A stretch of DNA of 64,000 nt from Zerene cesonia (GCF_012273895.1 NC_052121.1:8519624-8583623), one strand, 5' to 3'; shown: positions 39,632 through 52,015, counted from the stretch's first letter. The notes: a model not told the origin generated them from the letters alone. Numbers and translations are program-made.

Positions 39632-41940
39632 CTATATAACATGCAATACAACATTTTTCACTTGCAGAAAAATTATAACCTCTTATAAGTTTAATAAGGC
39701 TTTACCCACAGCGTGACCGAGCATGATACGCCATACGCCCACATAGCGAAATGATGACCGACTCCAATCGTAAATCGATTGACGTAACCTAAGTAGGCGC
39801 ATACGCATTGCAATGATAAATGTGCGCTCTGAGTAAAGCTTGTTAGTTCGAGATGCAGATAAATAAGCACTTTTAACACGCAACCAAACGAATCACCTGT
39901 CAAGCTGTTAATCTGTGTTGCTTTATGAGTATTTTTTATCTCATTTATGTGTACAGTACGTACAGCGTTGGTTTAGTCGGATCCGACTACAATTTTAATA
40001 TCAGCGAAGTAGACAGCTAATACATATTGTTTCTGATCCAATCTATGAAAGGATTCATGAACCATAATGCCACAGATACATTCAGTGCCACAATTGACCT
40101 AAAAATTGATTGTTTAAGCACTTTTTTTGAATAAAGCAAAGGGGTGAGATCCCTCAAACGTTTTTGTTCTATGCTTCCAAAAGTCGTATAGCTCATATCC
40201 TGTTTTCAATTAAATAAAGACACATATACCACAAATCTTTTTGATAACTTTATCGATACGTTAAGTAAAGAACGCCCAGTATAGTTACATCTACAATATC
40301 TTGTCCAGCAAACATACTCTCTTCAATTAACCCTCCGACGTAATGAAAAAGCGGAAACATTTAATCACATCTAGACCACACAATTTACCCACAATGCAAA
40401 ATTACTGACACGGCCGACAGGCGTATAACCATCCCATAAATTAACACACCAACGACCGTGACATTTCTTAACAACCACTGTTTATCGGTGCATAATAAAA
40501 ATCACAAGAGAATCACCTGTCGATCGTCGTATTGCAGAAAATCAATTTGGCAATTTATCCACCCAGCTGAGAAGTAATTATTTAAATTATAGACGTCTTC
40601 AATCAGTGCTCATTACTAGCTATGATTTATGAGGCGGTTTTTTGCACGATCCGTATCAAAAGTTGCATGTACATATTTTACGATCAGTGTCCTCCTACGC
40701 GTAGATGTTACAATGTATTACCGCTAGCTTTGTATGTAAAATGAAAGTGAAGTTACTTCGTATTTTTTCTAACAGGAAGCATAAAAAGATCTATTATGAA
40801 CGATCGTAAGAAAAATAATGAATAGGTATCTTTGTACTGTAAACTAATTATGTAATCGTGTAATTATTCAAAGGCAATAAAAACCGCATCACCGATTTTA
40901 GTGCTAGGAAAAAACACATGGGAAATGAATGCCACGATTACCTTTTTATGAAACTAGTCATTCACACTTATTTTGTCGTTTATCTTTTTTAGTGTTTGTT
41001 ACAATCAAAACTCATAACCGGTCATGACCACTTTCGACTGCAAAAACAACCAAAAATGGTTTTGACTGGTTATTAGGTTTAACTGTAACATAATGTATAC
41101 CTTTAAAAAGATCCACCGCAAGTTTTAAAAAGAATTTCAAAAACCTTGAACCTGACACTCACGTATACATTAACATGTTTGATTCCAAATCTCGGCCACG
41201 CATCTATACATACGTCAAAACATCGATAAAATATGACGTCAAACAAGTGTGCCAACAGTTATTTCATTAGTTTGAGCAAACACGACGAACTTAATTGGAA
41301 ATTTAATTAATTTCGATCGCAATTTACAAAGGAAGACGCTAAACAAACCGGAAGACATTACCCGCTTTAAGCGAAACCGGTTGAGATCGAATCGTGTGAA
41401 TATACCAATGTATATTTTGGAGACAATTATGTAAGCATTACGACACATATGTAGGTACCTATAACAATTCTCATTAAACATCGTAATACGTAGAGTCCTT
41501 CCCTCAGAGATAATAAAACATATTTTTATGTACTGGTGATGACAAAGTTGATTCGACAAGACAGCATAAGAAAGAAGCATGTTAATGTGTGAAATATTAT
41601 AAGCTTTGCACGCTTGTCGTTGCAGACGACTGGTACTTGGTACGTAGTCACAATTAAGCGTTTAGTAAAAGCGAAGTTCCTGATAAGTTGACCGCCTCCT
41701 TGGTATATTGGTTGACGCCTGAGCGTAGAACCGAGACCATAAAAATGGTTGCTTGTAAAGTCGGTTTTACTGGCGAAGATTTTACGTGACAACATCTTTT
41801 TCTCGGTAGAATATTTATTGATATGAATATTATTAAATTGCACAATAGGAACAAGGAATTGAATGAAAATAAGATTGCACAAATTTTAACTATAGAAAAT
41901 ATATTTTGTTTACTAAAAAGACAGAGACAGAGACACAAGC
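39632..41940. other. Unique AT-rich sequence, no supported gene
   Basis: Three overlapping minus frames between 41239 and 41938 reach 113-118 codons. They are in different frames, are AT-biased and carry no splice consensus or domain that I recognise. I treat them as chance. No repeat is recognised. Confidence 0.45.
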
Positions 41941-41944
41941 ACGC

Positions 41945-42030
41945 GCCGATTCAATGCGCCTAATTCTCAGTGCTGCGCGCGCGGCGGACCGATCATAGTT
42001 CGGTGACTCATCGTAACGTTACCGGGCGTA
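41945..42030 (+). promoter_or_regulatory. GC-rich initiator-like island
   Basis: TCAGTGC (41967-41973) resembles the arthropod initiator and is followed by GCGCGCGCGGCGGACCGATC. AGTTCG, a partial DPE-like match, lies about 30 bases downstream of the initiator A. This is a weak core-promoter candidate; no donor or ATG-containing exon follows. Confidence 0.25.
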
Positions 42031-42085
42031 ACACTTTTTCATGAGTGACTCCTAGCCGCAATCTAATTTAAGACGTTGTCACGTC

Positions 42086-42197
42086 AAAAAATGTCTCGGT
42101 CTGACAAGATACACAAGGCTGATCTTATCCATAAGGAAAGTCGATAAAGAAACAGATGTGTACATCATCTGCCCACTAGGGGACATGGGACTTCACA
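42086..42197 (+). mobile_element. 5'-truncated copy of the SINE family at 9279
   Basis: It matches the body of the 9279-9492 SINE: ATGTCTCGGTCTGACAAGAT, GATCTTATCCATAAGG, CATCATCTGCCCACTAGGGG and GACATGGGACTTCAC. The tRNA-like head is absent. CACGTC is found just before (42080-42085) and just after (42198-42203), a plausible 6-bp target duplication. Confidence 0.75.
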
Positions 42198-42250
42198 CAC
42201 GTCCTTAATAAGTAACCAAATATCTAATAATACAAATCAACGACACTGAC

Positions 42251-42344
42251 TGTAGCCTGAAACCTCATAGGAGGCGGCTCATAGCGGCTCTGTTCAGCTG
42301 CAGCGGGAGGCTACAGCGGGAACATGGACCGAAGATAATAATGA
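42251..42344 (+). mobile_element. Diverged tail of SINE family A
   Basis: The order GTAGCCTGAAACCTCATAGG, GGC, then CAGCGGGAACATGG and an AGATAATAATGAC tail follows that of the SINE at 48390-48470. About 30 extra bases (GGCTCATAGCGGCTCTG...) lie in the middle. It begins only about 55 bases after another SINE fragment. Confidence 0.5.
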
Positions 42345-42387
42345 CTCTCGTAACGTTTTAAAAATAAACAATATATTTTATTAAACA

Positions 42388-42595
42388 CTAGACGCTCGGC
42401 CCGGCTCCGCCCGGATACCAAGATTCCTGTTTTATCCCAAGGCAGCATTTAATCGTGATAAAAAGTATCCTTTCCCCAAGTCAACTCTTACCCTGTCTCT
42501 ATAGCAAGTTTTATCAAAATCATTCAGTAGTTTCAGCGTGATTGACGGACAGACATCCAAACAAACAAACTTTCACATTTATAATATTAGTGTGA
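42388..42595 (-). mobile_element. Helitron-like element, family D
   Basis: On the minus strand it starts TCACACTAATATTATAAATG, has CTACTGAATGATTTTGATAA in the middle and ends in CCGGGCGGAGCCGGGCCGAG and CGTCTAG, followed by T. The ends fit Helitron rules and the 5' AATATTATAAATG motif is shared with family A, but the 3' half is different. A subterminal CG-rich palindromic stretch (CCGGGCGGAGCCGG) replaces the family A hairpin. Confidence 0.7.
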
Positions 42596-43896
42596 TGCAC
42601 AACACCAAAACCGTAAACAACTAAAGGCCGCCATTTCTTCAGTCCAATCAATGTACCCATCTTCACCCAATACCAAGTTTCACTTAATGATAAATGAAAT
42701 AACCGCATATGATTTATTCCGGAATGAAAACCTATTCACACGTTTCTATGCAAATTTCTAATTCGAAGTTTTCAATTAGTTTCGCTTTCACCATTCAATG
42801 GAAAATGTTATAGGCACCGGAAAATATATATTGCACTTTGAGGTTAGGATGGATTAACATTTCTGTGATTATTGCGCTTTTTACGTAATGAAATAGTACT
42901 TTCAAAAGCATGTGATATTTAAATATCGACTAGTAAATAAATAGGTTTCGTAACAGTAGAACCTTTTACTTTTGCTCATAAAATATAAAAAAGAATCATA
43001 GTTTTAAAATAAGTATAAGGAAGCTATTGCAGTGCTTTTATGTTTACTGATGATAATACTACACAAAAAAAGTAGACTACAAGGTTTTTAAGAAGCAAAT
43101 AAGAATTAATACAAGGAGATGCTTAAATAGGATTTATTTGTATCAGGATTAAACGTTAAAGAAACTGTCTACCTTCTTCACACTCCAAACTGACGTAAAG
43201 CTAACAGTCTCTCAAAAAAAAACTCAATAAAGAAGACAGCGTATAAAGCCAATGGAATTAAAAAAGCATCCCATACAAATTGCAGTAAAACGCGCGAGAT
43301 ATAAACTCCTCAACGTCAATATAAACCCTATTCATTATTAATCATAATATGCAACTGAATGTGTCACTCGAGACTCCAAACACGTACACATACCTAACAA
43401 AAACAACGCCCCAAGGCTTACCGAGTTCCAGTAAACATGTTTCAGAGCTAGAATTAAAAGAAAAATTACTTTTTATTGCCGCCATATAAATATCTCGTCG
43501 ACATAAAGATCGCTTTGTATCAAGCCAAACAATGGCGTGTTTCATTACAATGTTAACTTTGCGAGTCGTTTATGGACTAGTCCTCTGATATGCCTAAGAC
43601 TCGTGGCCGTAAGAAGGCTAAAAGATAGCCTGTACCGAGATCTCGCAATAGAAAGCGATGATAAAATATGAATGCTACAATTATTCCTGTATGTAAACAA
43701 CTGACGCGCTAGCTGCATGACGAAATATAACAAATGACGAATCACAATACTAAATTTAACATAACAATTTTTAGCTCCAAATATAACATGACTTGTATTA
43801 TAGGGGAAGATTAATTAAATGAAATCATTGTGTATTTATTTTGCTTAAGACAACCATTATATAAAGACTTCCGATAGCAAAAAGACCATTATACAA
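42596..43896. other. Unique AT-rich sequence
   Basis: No gene or repeat is recognised. Minus frames at 43545-43342 and 43745-43545 are short, with no splice support. Confidence 0.5.
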
Positions 43897-44035
43897 TCTT
43901 CTTATATATAAAAATTAATTGCTGTTCGTTAGTCTCGCTAAAACTCGAGAATGGCTGGCCGATTTTTATCATCATGGTTTTGGTGCATTCTGAGTAGTCC
44001 AGGGAGGTTTTAAAAGATAAGAACATATAAAAATT
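43897..44035 (+). repeat. Interspersed repeat, CTCGCTAAAACTCGAGAATGG type
   Basis: The block TATATATAAAAATTAATTGC, TGTTCGTTAGTCTCGCTAAA, CTCGAGAATGGCTGGCCG and AGTCCAGGGAGGTTTTAAAA is a motif order I know from many lepidopteran genomes. Only the first part of the family is present. The class cannot be settled from this copy. Confidence 0.5.
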
Positions 44036-44410
44036 ATAATCAAAATCTTAGTACTATATATATACTATATTATCAGGATTTTCTAAAAATGTAACAAATT
44101 ACAAATTAGCACAGCAGGCAAAACATACAAATAAATTTCCAAAAATATCAAGATCGTAGTTCGGCGCAACAAATAATACATAAAAACGTTTATATAAATA
44201 CAATTCCATACGGCTATTACGTACATTAAAATAACGCATCTGAATTTCATATGAGGCTCAGGTATGACCTACTCAATTGCGGCTGTATAAGGCAGTGTGT
44301 CGTGTACACAAGAAGTGATATTTGCATAATCATCCCATACGGAACGAATTCATTATTATGTCGCGTGTCCGTTGTGCGACACGACACGTTACGCTTTATT
44401 TTGTTTTTTT

Positions 44411-44570
44411 TAGGGTTCCGTTTCCAGAAGGAAAACGGAACCCTCTCTGTCCGTATATCTGTCTGTGTGTTTATGTGTCCGTCTGTCTGTCACCAGGATG
44501 TAACTCACGAACAGTGGTATATAGGGAAAATTTATAGAGATGATGTACTTCTGCTAGCGTGATAACAAAA
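44411..44570 (+). repeat. GGTTCCGT hairpin-bearing interspersed repeat
   Basis: AGGGTTCCGTTTCC (44412-44425) pairs with GGAAAACGGAACCCT (44430-44444), with one unpaired base and a loop of about four bases. TCTGTCCGTATATCTGTCTG and a CTGTCTGTCACC run follow. This combination is a known recurrent repeat type in Lepidoptera. The plus frames over it (44251-44562, 44322-44537) are translations of repeat, not genes. Confidence 0.55.
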
Positions 44571-45589
44571 TATAATAAAAATAGAGGTAAAGCAACGTCT
44601 ATCACGGTCAACAGTTGGATGGGTGAATAATTTTTTCTTTTTTTTAAGACTATACGAATACCATAGAAAAATCGACAACTAAATTTCCACTTACAATATT
44701 CATGCTTTCAGCAAAAAAAAAACAGAATTTTAATCATGCTATTTATATTCATACACAATGAAATTTGAACTGCCCAACGATAAGCTTTGAGAAAGAAGAT
44801 ATAAAACTAAATAATATTGGACAGTAGAAAGTTAACGTTTCTTATACAATATTTTATAGCAATAAATAGAGACAAGTCAATTATAGACTGTCTAATAGAT
44901 TACACCGATATGTATCTATAGAACACGTTTTCATGATTCTCAGCGAACCCACTAAAAACGTGACGATAATTCTTGGCATTTAACTGAAGACATGACTCGA
45001 AAGTCATGTTATTTAGCTTTACTGTAACCTGAGACTGATTTTAAGAGCCCAATAGCTAACAATCGTTGACGTACCGATTAACTGACATCGTAAAACTTGG
45101 CTTCACACAATATGTCTAAACATTACAAACTATTATTGATAGGCTTGGATAACTAGGAGAGTTTAGAACGGGATTTTGTTTAAGGTATTTCAAAAGACAT
45201 ATGTTTTAGTAATAATAACTTATTTTTGTATACTATGTTCGTGATAATTTTAATTTTTCTGTCAGGCAAGTTTTCTCTCTTCTCCTCTTTTCTTTCTTTC
45301 TTTTTCATGTTTAGGTACTTTGAAAATGTCAGTTTAAAAGTATATCCTTAACTAAAAGTCAGATCTTGTTAATGGCACATTCAATTAAGAACGACATACT
45401 TAATCAAAGGCCTATATGAAGCATGTTTTTTTATTCAACTTTACACTGCAGCCAGAATATCACTACCAATCCAAAGATTCCAAAATCTATTAAACTAATA
45501 TTCAAAAAAAAAAAATATACATTATTCCTCACTAGACTCTCGTAAGACAATGCAACCGCGCTCACTGTCTCCTGTCAATCAGGTTATTA
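44571..45589. other. Unique AT-rich sequence
   Basis: No gene, repeat family or RNA motif is recognised. Confidence 0.5.
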
Positions 45590-45792
45590 AGGGCACTGTG
45601 CTCGCCCGTGGGCGGACCGAGCGGCGACAACTGAAAGTAGCAGAAAGCAGAGCGGAGTTCGCTCGGCTCGTTAAATCAATACGACGCGAGATCTTATCTA
45701 AACACACTCGTGCATTCGGATTGCGCGTTTCGGAGAATGGGGTATCGAAAATCACGTTGACGAGTTGCAGAATCGTATGTCCGCGGCCGTAA
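45590..45792. promoter_or_regulatory. GC-rich island with open frame, candidate promoter or 5' exon
   Basis: GC rises sharply in CTGTGCTCGCCCGTGGGCGG, ACCGAGCGGCGACAACTG and GCGGAGTTCGCTCGGCTCG. An 80-codon plus frame from ATG 45550 ends at a TAA at 45790-45792. It is arginine-rich by composition, with no recognised domain. A promoter/5'-UTR or conserved element is at least as likely as a coding exon; the transcribed strand cannot be told. Confidence 0.25.
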
Positions 45793-45915
45793 TTCTAGAA
45801 TTGGTGCAAAGATAGAAAAAATTAAATGTTTAATAACAATTGCAACTGCCATAGAACGATACTTACCATTTCTGACTGGCAATATTCATCTCAGTGTATC
45901 GATTAACTAATCCTA

Positions 45916-46115
45916 TCCTATTAATATTATAAATGCGAAAGTTTGTAAGAATGTGCGTGTGTTTGTTGCTCTTTCACGCAAAAACTACTGAACCGATTGC
46001 AATGAAATTTGGTACGTAGACAGCTGGACATCTGGAATAACATATAGGCAACTTTTTATCCCGATATTCCTACGGGATACGGACTTTCGCGGGTGAAATC
46101 GCGGGACGCAGTAGT
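45916..46115 (+). mobile_element. Helitron-like element, family A, decayed first 3' end
   Basis: It starts TCCTATTAATATTATAAATG and follows the family A order (CTCTTTCACGCAAAAACTAC, ACCGATTGCAATGAAATTTG, CCGATATTCCTACGGGATAC). Its normal 3' end reads CGCGGGTGAAATCGCGGGAC and then GCAGTAG instead of GCAGCTAG, so the terminal CTAG is broken. It is followed directly by about 85 more bases that end in a second terminus (46116-46200). Confidence 0.8.
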
Positions 46116-46200
46116 ATTTTAATAAAAATCACTAAGTAATAAGCCACTAAATATTAAAGCGCTGATTTTAAGTTATCAGTTTGATCGCGGGGCGCAGCTA
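46116..46200 (+). mobile_element. Extra 3' segment closed by a second Helitron-like end
   Basis: After the broken first terminus come ACTAAGTAATAAGCCACTAA, ATATTAAAGCGC and TCAGTTTGATCG, then GCGGGGCGCAGCTA. The first 57 bases (46131-46187) align without gaps to 52231-52287, downstream of another family A copy, with about five differences. The last 15 bases equal the normal family A 3' tip. This looks like captured flank plus a second terminus. Confidence 0.7.
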
Positions 46201-46912
46201 TTAACAATATTATAATAACGAAGAAACATGTTTTTATGCGAGTTAAAAGTCAAAAGCGAATATGAATCAAAATAAAATTCAGGCTCTTATAGCGTTACTT
46301 TATTAACGCTGCGCCTTTAAATAATACGTAAACCTATTACGTCGCTCGTAGTATATTAAAAACACTCAACAGAGCACTCGAAGCAATTAACAAAAGCACA
46401 CTTCATGCATAGTTGTAAGCTGATACATTGACTCCAACACTCGGGTTCTTCCTTAATAAGATCTATTGAGCTCGAATACTTACCGTCTAACACCGATATT
46501 GAGTTTCTAATCGTGTTTAGTTACAACTTACAAGACACGCGATTTTACAGAATACAGGAAATATTTACGAGCGCGCTCCATACTATCTTATTATCTAGAA
46601 TTGCCGTGTTATATTATTAAACTTTGTGTACATATGGGAAATGACTCTTCTAAAAATCCACACGCCAGTCTAGTTCAGTTATATCTACAACATTGGCATA
46701 TAATACTGTCCCATTTATCAAAATCCGCCGTTGCTGATGATGATGACGATTGACTAACACTGTATTAGAGCGTGTTGCAGAGCCTTATACCACTAAACCC
46801 TTCCATAGTCAGGAACACCGTTCATTTTTCTTAGTTTATATTATACCTAGTCTTGCCATAAATATTGTAATAAAGAAAAAAGAAAATTGTTAACTGCAAA
46901 TAACATTTATTA
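46201..46912. other. Unique AT-rich sequence up to the gap
   Basis: No gene is recognised. A short GATGATGATGACGATTGAC stretch near 46736 resembles the GATG-rich tail of SINE family A, but no body precedes it. Confidence 0.45.
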
Positions 46913-47912
46913 NNNNNNNNNNNNNNNNNNNNNNNNNNNNNNNNNNNNNNNNNNNNNNNNNNNNNNNNNNNNNNNNNNNNNNNNNNNNNNNNNNNNNNNN
47001 NNNNNNNNNNNNNNNNNNNNNNNNNNNNNNNNNNNNNNNNNNNNNNNNNNNNNNNNNNNNNNNNNNNNNNNNNNNNNNNNNNNNNNNNNNNNNNNNNNNN
47101 NNNNNNNNNNNNNNNNNNNNNNNNNNNNNNNNNNNNNNNNNNNNNNNNNNNNNNNNNNNNNNNNNNNNNNNNNNNNNNNNNNNNNNNNNNNNNNNNNNNN
47201 NNNNNNNNNNNNNNNNNNNNNNNNNNNNNNNNNNNNNNNNNNNNNNNNNNNNNNNNNNNNNNNNNNNNNNNNNNNNNNNNNNNNNNNNNNNNNNNNNNNN
47301 NNNNNNNNNNNNNNNNNNNNNNNNNNNNNNNNNNNNNNNNNNNNNNNNNNNNNNNNNNNNNNNNNNNNNNNNNNNNNNNNNNNNNNNNNNNNNNNNNNNN
47401 NNNNNNNNNNNNNNNNNNNNNNNNNNNNNNNNNNNNNNNNNNNNNNNNNNNNNNNNNNNNNNNNNNNNNNNNNNNNNNNNNNNNNNNNNNNNNNNNNNNN
47501 NNNNNNNNNNNNNNNNNNNNNNNNNNNNNNNNNNNNNNNNNNNNNNNNNNNNNNNNNNNNNNNNNNNNNNNNNNNNNNNNNNNNNNNNNNNNNNNNNNNN
47601 NNNNNNNNNNNNNNNNNNNNNNNNNNNNNNNNNNNNNNNNNNNNNNNNNNNNNNNNNNNNNNNNNNNNNNNNNNNNNNNNNNNNNNNNNNNNNNNNNNNN
47701 NNNNNNNNNNNNNNNNNNNNNNNNNNNNNNNNNNNNNNNNNNNNNNNNNNNNNNNNNNNNNNNNNNNNNNNNNNNNNNNNNNNNNNNNNNNNNNNNNNNN
47801 NNNNNNNNNNNNNNNNNNNNNNNNNNNNNNNNNNNNNNNNNNNNNNNNNNNNNNNNNNNNNNNNNNNNNNNNNNNNNNNNNNNNNNNNNNNNNNNNNNNN
47901 NNNNNNNNNNNN
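46913..47912. other. Assembly gap of 1000 N
   Basis: Exactly one thousand undetermined bases, a typical placeholder length, so the true size is unknown. Apparent long frames across it are artefacts. Confidence 0.99.
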
Positions 47913-48163
47913 GACAGATTCGAAATTCAAATGTAATATTTTTTTATAATTAAGTGTAACAGTATTTATGGCCAGACTAAGTATATTTTCTTGTTTTCTG
48001 GACTCAGCATTAAAGTTTGTATCATGGGATACCGACGCTGATTTTCTTCCAACACCGAATGAGGGCAAATAACAAATGAGAACAAATAACAGTAATACTG
48101 TAATATTTGAGCGTCTTTTAAGATATTAGGGAGATAGTATAAAAAGCATAAAAGTATAAAAAG

Positions 48164-48470
48164 CAGTGGTGGCTCAGTGGTGAGAACCTCGGACTTTAAA
48201 ATCGATAAGTCGGGGTTCGAGACCGGGCGGAGTGTGCAGGAAATAAATTGATTTTTCAATTTATCTGCACATGTGAATAACATCACCACTGCTTAAAACG
48301 GTGAAGGAAAACATCGTGAGGAAACCGGCATGTCCAAGAATCAAGTTCGACGACATGTGACATCTGCCAACCCGCACTTGGCCAGCGTGGTGGATTATGG
48401 CTTGAACCCTCATAGGAGGCCTGTGTCCCAGCAGTGGGAACATATATGGGCTGATGATGACGATGATGAG
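48164..48470 (+). mobile_element. Full-length tRNA-derived SINE, family A
   Basis: The head has a perfect A box, TGGCTCAGTGG (48170-48180), and a perfect B box, GGTTCGAGACC (48214-48224), the internal RNA polymerase III promoter. A body follows with AATTGATTTTTCAATTTATC, ATCACCACTGCTTAAAACGG and CATCGTGAGGAAACCGGCAT. The 3' part has GGTGGATTATGGCTTGAACC, CCAGCAGTGGGAACATATAT and a GATGATGACGATGATG tail. AGTATAA lies directly before and after, a likely short target duplication. This is the best copy of the family; others are at 11540, 26892, 42251, 54570 and 58285. Confidence 0.9.
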
Positions 48471-50367
48471 TATAAGGTAAAAAAGAGAAAGTAAACATTA
48501 TAAAAAGAAATGAAATAGTAAATTTCATTTAAAGAAATGCATGGAATATGCAACGTGCGACGTTAACAAACGAAACACGGTATAAGGTTTTATTACGAAT
48601 TACAATCATGTTAGCAATAGAAGTGTGTTAGTTAAACATCCGAGGCAATAAAACGTATGGATGGAATACAGATTAGGTTCAGCTACGGTTTAGGGCCTTA
48701 TATAGAACATTTTTACATCTTTGTAACGTCAGAGCTGCATGTTTTATGGTAATAAATGTTGTCTAGTTACCACTGCTTTTGTTTTGCTAACTCATTTCAT
48801 CACATTCTCAATCAAAATCAACAAACTTTATACTACCTACATTAACTGCCGTGAGTTGGTTAGTTTGTTTCTAAGGAACACTTCATAAATAAAGAAAGCT
48901 TTTAAGACGAAGGGAAATAATAGACAGGTTACCTATGGAGTACCTACTAGGAAATATACCTGAATCTATACATCCAAAATAATCCCATATACTCGCATAT
49001 CTAAATGATGCAAAGAAAAAGCTGTATATTACTATAAACAATTTCCCAAGCTATTAAATCCGGTTACCTGAAAGTGGGTCAGTTAAACAATTAATACATC
49101 TGCATTTAAACGAGCTTTCAAGATGCGCACGCGATCCCGAGGTGATAATATAATAAAGGGCTGCTATAACATTGTTGATCACAGAACCGTGGGTTTGCAC
49201 GCCTTCGCGTTAGCCAAGTTAATGTTATATCTGATTTGAGATAAAAACATGAACAGAATTTCCTTGCAGGGAACTATTGCTAAATTGTTCCATATACGTA
49301 ATATTTGCAGACTAGTAAATATTAAAAGTGGCAGGACAATGAAATACATTTTTTAATTTTAAGTATGTATGTACGAAACTTATTATAATCAAAAAGTGTT
49401 AAAACCGACGAGCTTTCACTGCTAAACTATTAAAGTAATTTATAAAATGTTAAAAATTCTTTATGATATCTGGTAGAACCATAAAAAAGGAGAAGGCAAC
49501 TTATTGTAATATTGGTATAATATCATAAATTCCGTAATTTTCGTAAGATAGCGTGCGCGTATTATAGCAATAAGCATATTGTAGTAAGAGAGCTGTATAA
49601 TAAGTCATATGTATCGTTTTTTGTTTGCTTCACTAATAAATTTAAATATTCATAACTATGTTATAATGGAGGCTGAAGACACCTATATACGGTAACAACC
49701 ATGTTTAATGTTTAGACATCGAAACGTTATACGACGTCCCATCTTATTTTATACTGTTAGTTTTATTCATACTGGCTGGAAAAATAATCTTCATAAACAC
49801 ACCGACAGCTGCAGAAAATATCTAAAATATTAATAGCTCAATCTGGCCAAAAATTCAAAACAACCTCCACTAGCGGCAGAATTTAAAACAATCCCTCCAA
49901 GAATACAAATGTATAAACATACAATAACGCTCTTTATAATTGTAAATAGATGTAGATAGGTGAGGCCAGGGAACCGCGAAGGGCTCGAGATCTCCACTTT
50001 CTAAGTGTTCATTGGGCGGCTGTAATAAGCTATTTTTCAATTGCACAGCTGCTTTCGGATTACTTTCCCAACTCGTGTCGATGTTCTCAGTTATCACAGC
50101 GAGCTTGCATTATATACAATTGGATGTTAGAACCTGAATCGATTTCAGTGTTTTATCATCGGCTTTTTAATGGAAAAGTGTAGAAAGTAGAGTTACTTTT
50201 GTACACTTCTCAGTAGTAGTAGACGCGCTTCATCTTCATTTTATATATGATAAATAAGTGGTCAATTTGTTCTATGATGAATTAATTATTCATCGTCATC
50301 AACATGATCATAAACCCATATTTGTTCCTAGTGTAACCCAACTAGAAATTGATTTTTTTTTTTTATC
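48471..50367. other. Unique AT-rich sequence
   Basis: No gene or repeat is recognised. The minus frame 50097-49870 has no splice or motif support. Open frames antisense to the neighbouring SINE are translations of repeat sequence. Confidence 0.5.
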
Positions 50368-50632
50368 AGTGTGGAAATCGAGTACGCCTTGGTACGAATT
50401 GGGCCAGCTAGCATTGGAGAAACTACCACACCCCCCACGAAACTTTCTTCACCCTTCCTAGACTCCAAGTCCATGTCTCTTTTCTGTCGTCAATCATTTC
50501 CTTATGTTTCACCCCTTAAAAGCAGGTAAAGCAATCGCAGCGTCCCTGTCTCTGCAAATGTTCATGGACGGTGGTGATCGCTTACCATAAGGAGAACCGC
50601 CCGTTCAGGTGCCCACGGACACAAAAACGAAA
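50368..50632 (+). mobile_element. Retroposon copy, same family as 17117
   Basis: It has GTGGAAATCGAGTACGCC, GAATTGGGCCAGCTAGCATT, ACTACCACACCCCCCACG, then GTCTCTGCAAATGTTCATGG and GGTGGTGATCGCTTACC, ending in an A-rich CACAAAAACGAAAAG. This order matches 17117-17481 and gives both ends of the family. The A tail is short and mutated. No coding is retained. Confidence 0.75.
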
Positions 50633-51649
50633 AGTTTCCATACACATTATATATTCCTTATCATTATAATTTATTAAGCCATCTAACAATCATATCAATA
50701 TCATACTAATTGAGTCGCTATCACGTAAATACGCGCTAATGAAAATAAAAACGTACCGTCCGATAACTTTTCACTCACCTCGAGGCGCATTTCAAAGGCT
50801 TTTAACCCGACATGACCTACGCTAATACGATTCACAGATACACATTACAGCCAACATTATTAATATCATTAATATTAAACTAACGCGTAGGCGTAACTGC
50901 TTTTCTACATAGGCTATTAAAAGGCTAATGCACTCACAAATACAATAAACCCTCAATAAATATTGATCTAACCGCTGCATATAAACCAGTCGATTTATGC
51001 ATCGGTCTCAGTGATCAATCATTAAATTAACTACGAATAAGGTATTGTATTGTGATATTATGAGACTCGCGAGTTATTTATCAATCAATTGTACTTTTGA
51101 TTCGGTTTGGAATACATAATCGATCGATCTTTTTGATAGTTGAATAAAAGAAAATGGGGAAATTAAATTAGCATCGAGAATTTTATTAAATAAGTACGAA
51201 AAGCAAACGCAACGCAAATACCGCTAAATATTGACATTTATTTTACAGAGACAAATTATTATCACCGATCCATCACAAGTAGTCAGAGACATAACCGAAA
51301 TTATATCAGTTGTAATGTGTATTTCATATTTAATAAAAAATACGACATTTGTAAATACTCAATCTGTACGGTACCATCTTATTCATAATCCTATATAAAA
51401 TTTCTCGAATAAAGCAGCATCAGCCTACGCAATTAATTTAAATCCTTCAAGTGTATTGTACAATTTTTCATTATTTAGAGTGCGTGTCACACATTCTGTG
51501 TGCGTCTCCCACGCGACTGATCTTAGAGTGAGGTCAGATTCAGCGGTAAGCGATGACACTTATAAATACACGTTTTACAATTATAAATTCGTGAAAATTT
51601 TGATTTCCTCTAACTGACTTATGAGGGAAATAGTTTATCACGTTAGTAA
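50633..51649. other. Unique AT-rich sequence
   Basis: No gene, RNA or repeat family is recognised. Confidence 0.5.
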
Positions 51650-51689
51650 TATAAGCTATAATAATTATTGAGAAATTTTTGAAAGAATA

Positions 51690-51790
51690 GGCAAAAAATT
51701 TATAACGAGGCGGGATTCGAACACGCGTTCTTTGCCAAACCCTAGCAACGCCTAGCCTTTCCATACTATAGAAGTAAAAATTAAATATAA
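51690..51790 (-). mobile_element. tRNA-derived SINE head fragment
   Basis: On the minus strand GTGTTCGAATCCCGCC is a perfect B box with its stem bases. It is preceded at tRNA-like distance by GGAAAGGCTAGGCGTTGCTA, a diverged A-box region, and followed by TCGTTATAAATTTTTTGCC. The acceptor stem does not pair well, so a functional tRNA gene is unlikely. The family differs from the other two SINEs in the window. Confidence 0.45.
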
Positions 51791-51842
51791 TAATTCTTGT
51801 CAACAGAGAAGGGCACCGACGTCCCTGGTGGGGTGGTGACAC

Positions 51843-52015
51843 ACTAGATTCTTAATTAGGAACACATAACAACAATGTCCTATGTAAAATACAGTGGAAT
51901 TGAGAACCTTCTTCGTTTTTTCAACGGCCGCGTAGGTTAAAACAAGATAATAGCTACAGTTACAATATCAGTTTATGTATAAATAAAAATAATATATAAT
52001 CCTACTTCCTACTAG
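51843..52015. other. AT-rich spacer before a Helitron-like copy
   Basis: No feature is recognised. Note CTTCCTACTAG at about 52004-52014, just before the element start. Confidence 0.4.

Noticed and set aside
41239..41938. Three overlapping minus frames of 94-118 codons
   Set aside because: They are in different frames, AT-biased, lack splice consensus and have no recognisable domain.
46887..48068. Long open frames (349 and 392 codons) on both strands
   Set aside because: They consist almost entirely of the 1000-N gap; undetermined bases contain no stops by definition.
48261..48528. Minus-strand frames of 60 and 81 codons
   Set aside because: They are antisense translations of SINE family A; related frames appear at other copies (for example 11435-11641).
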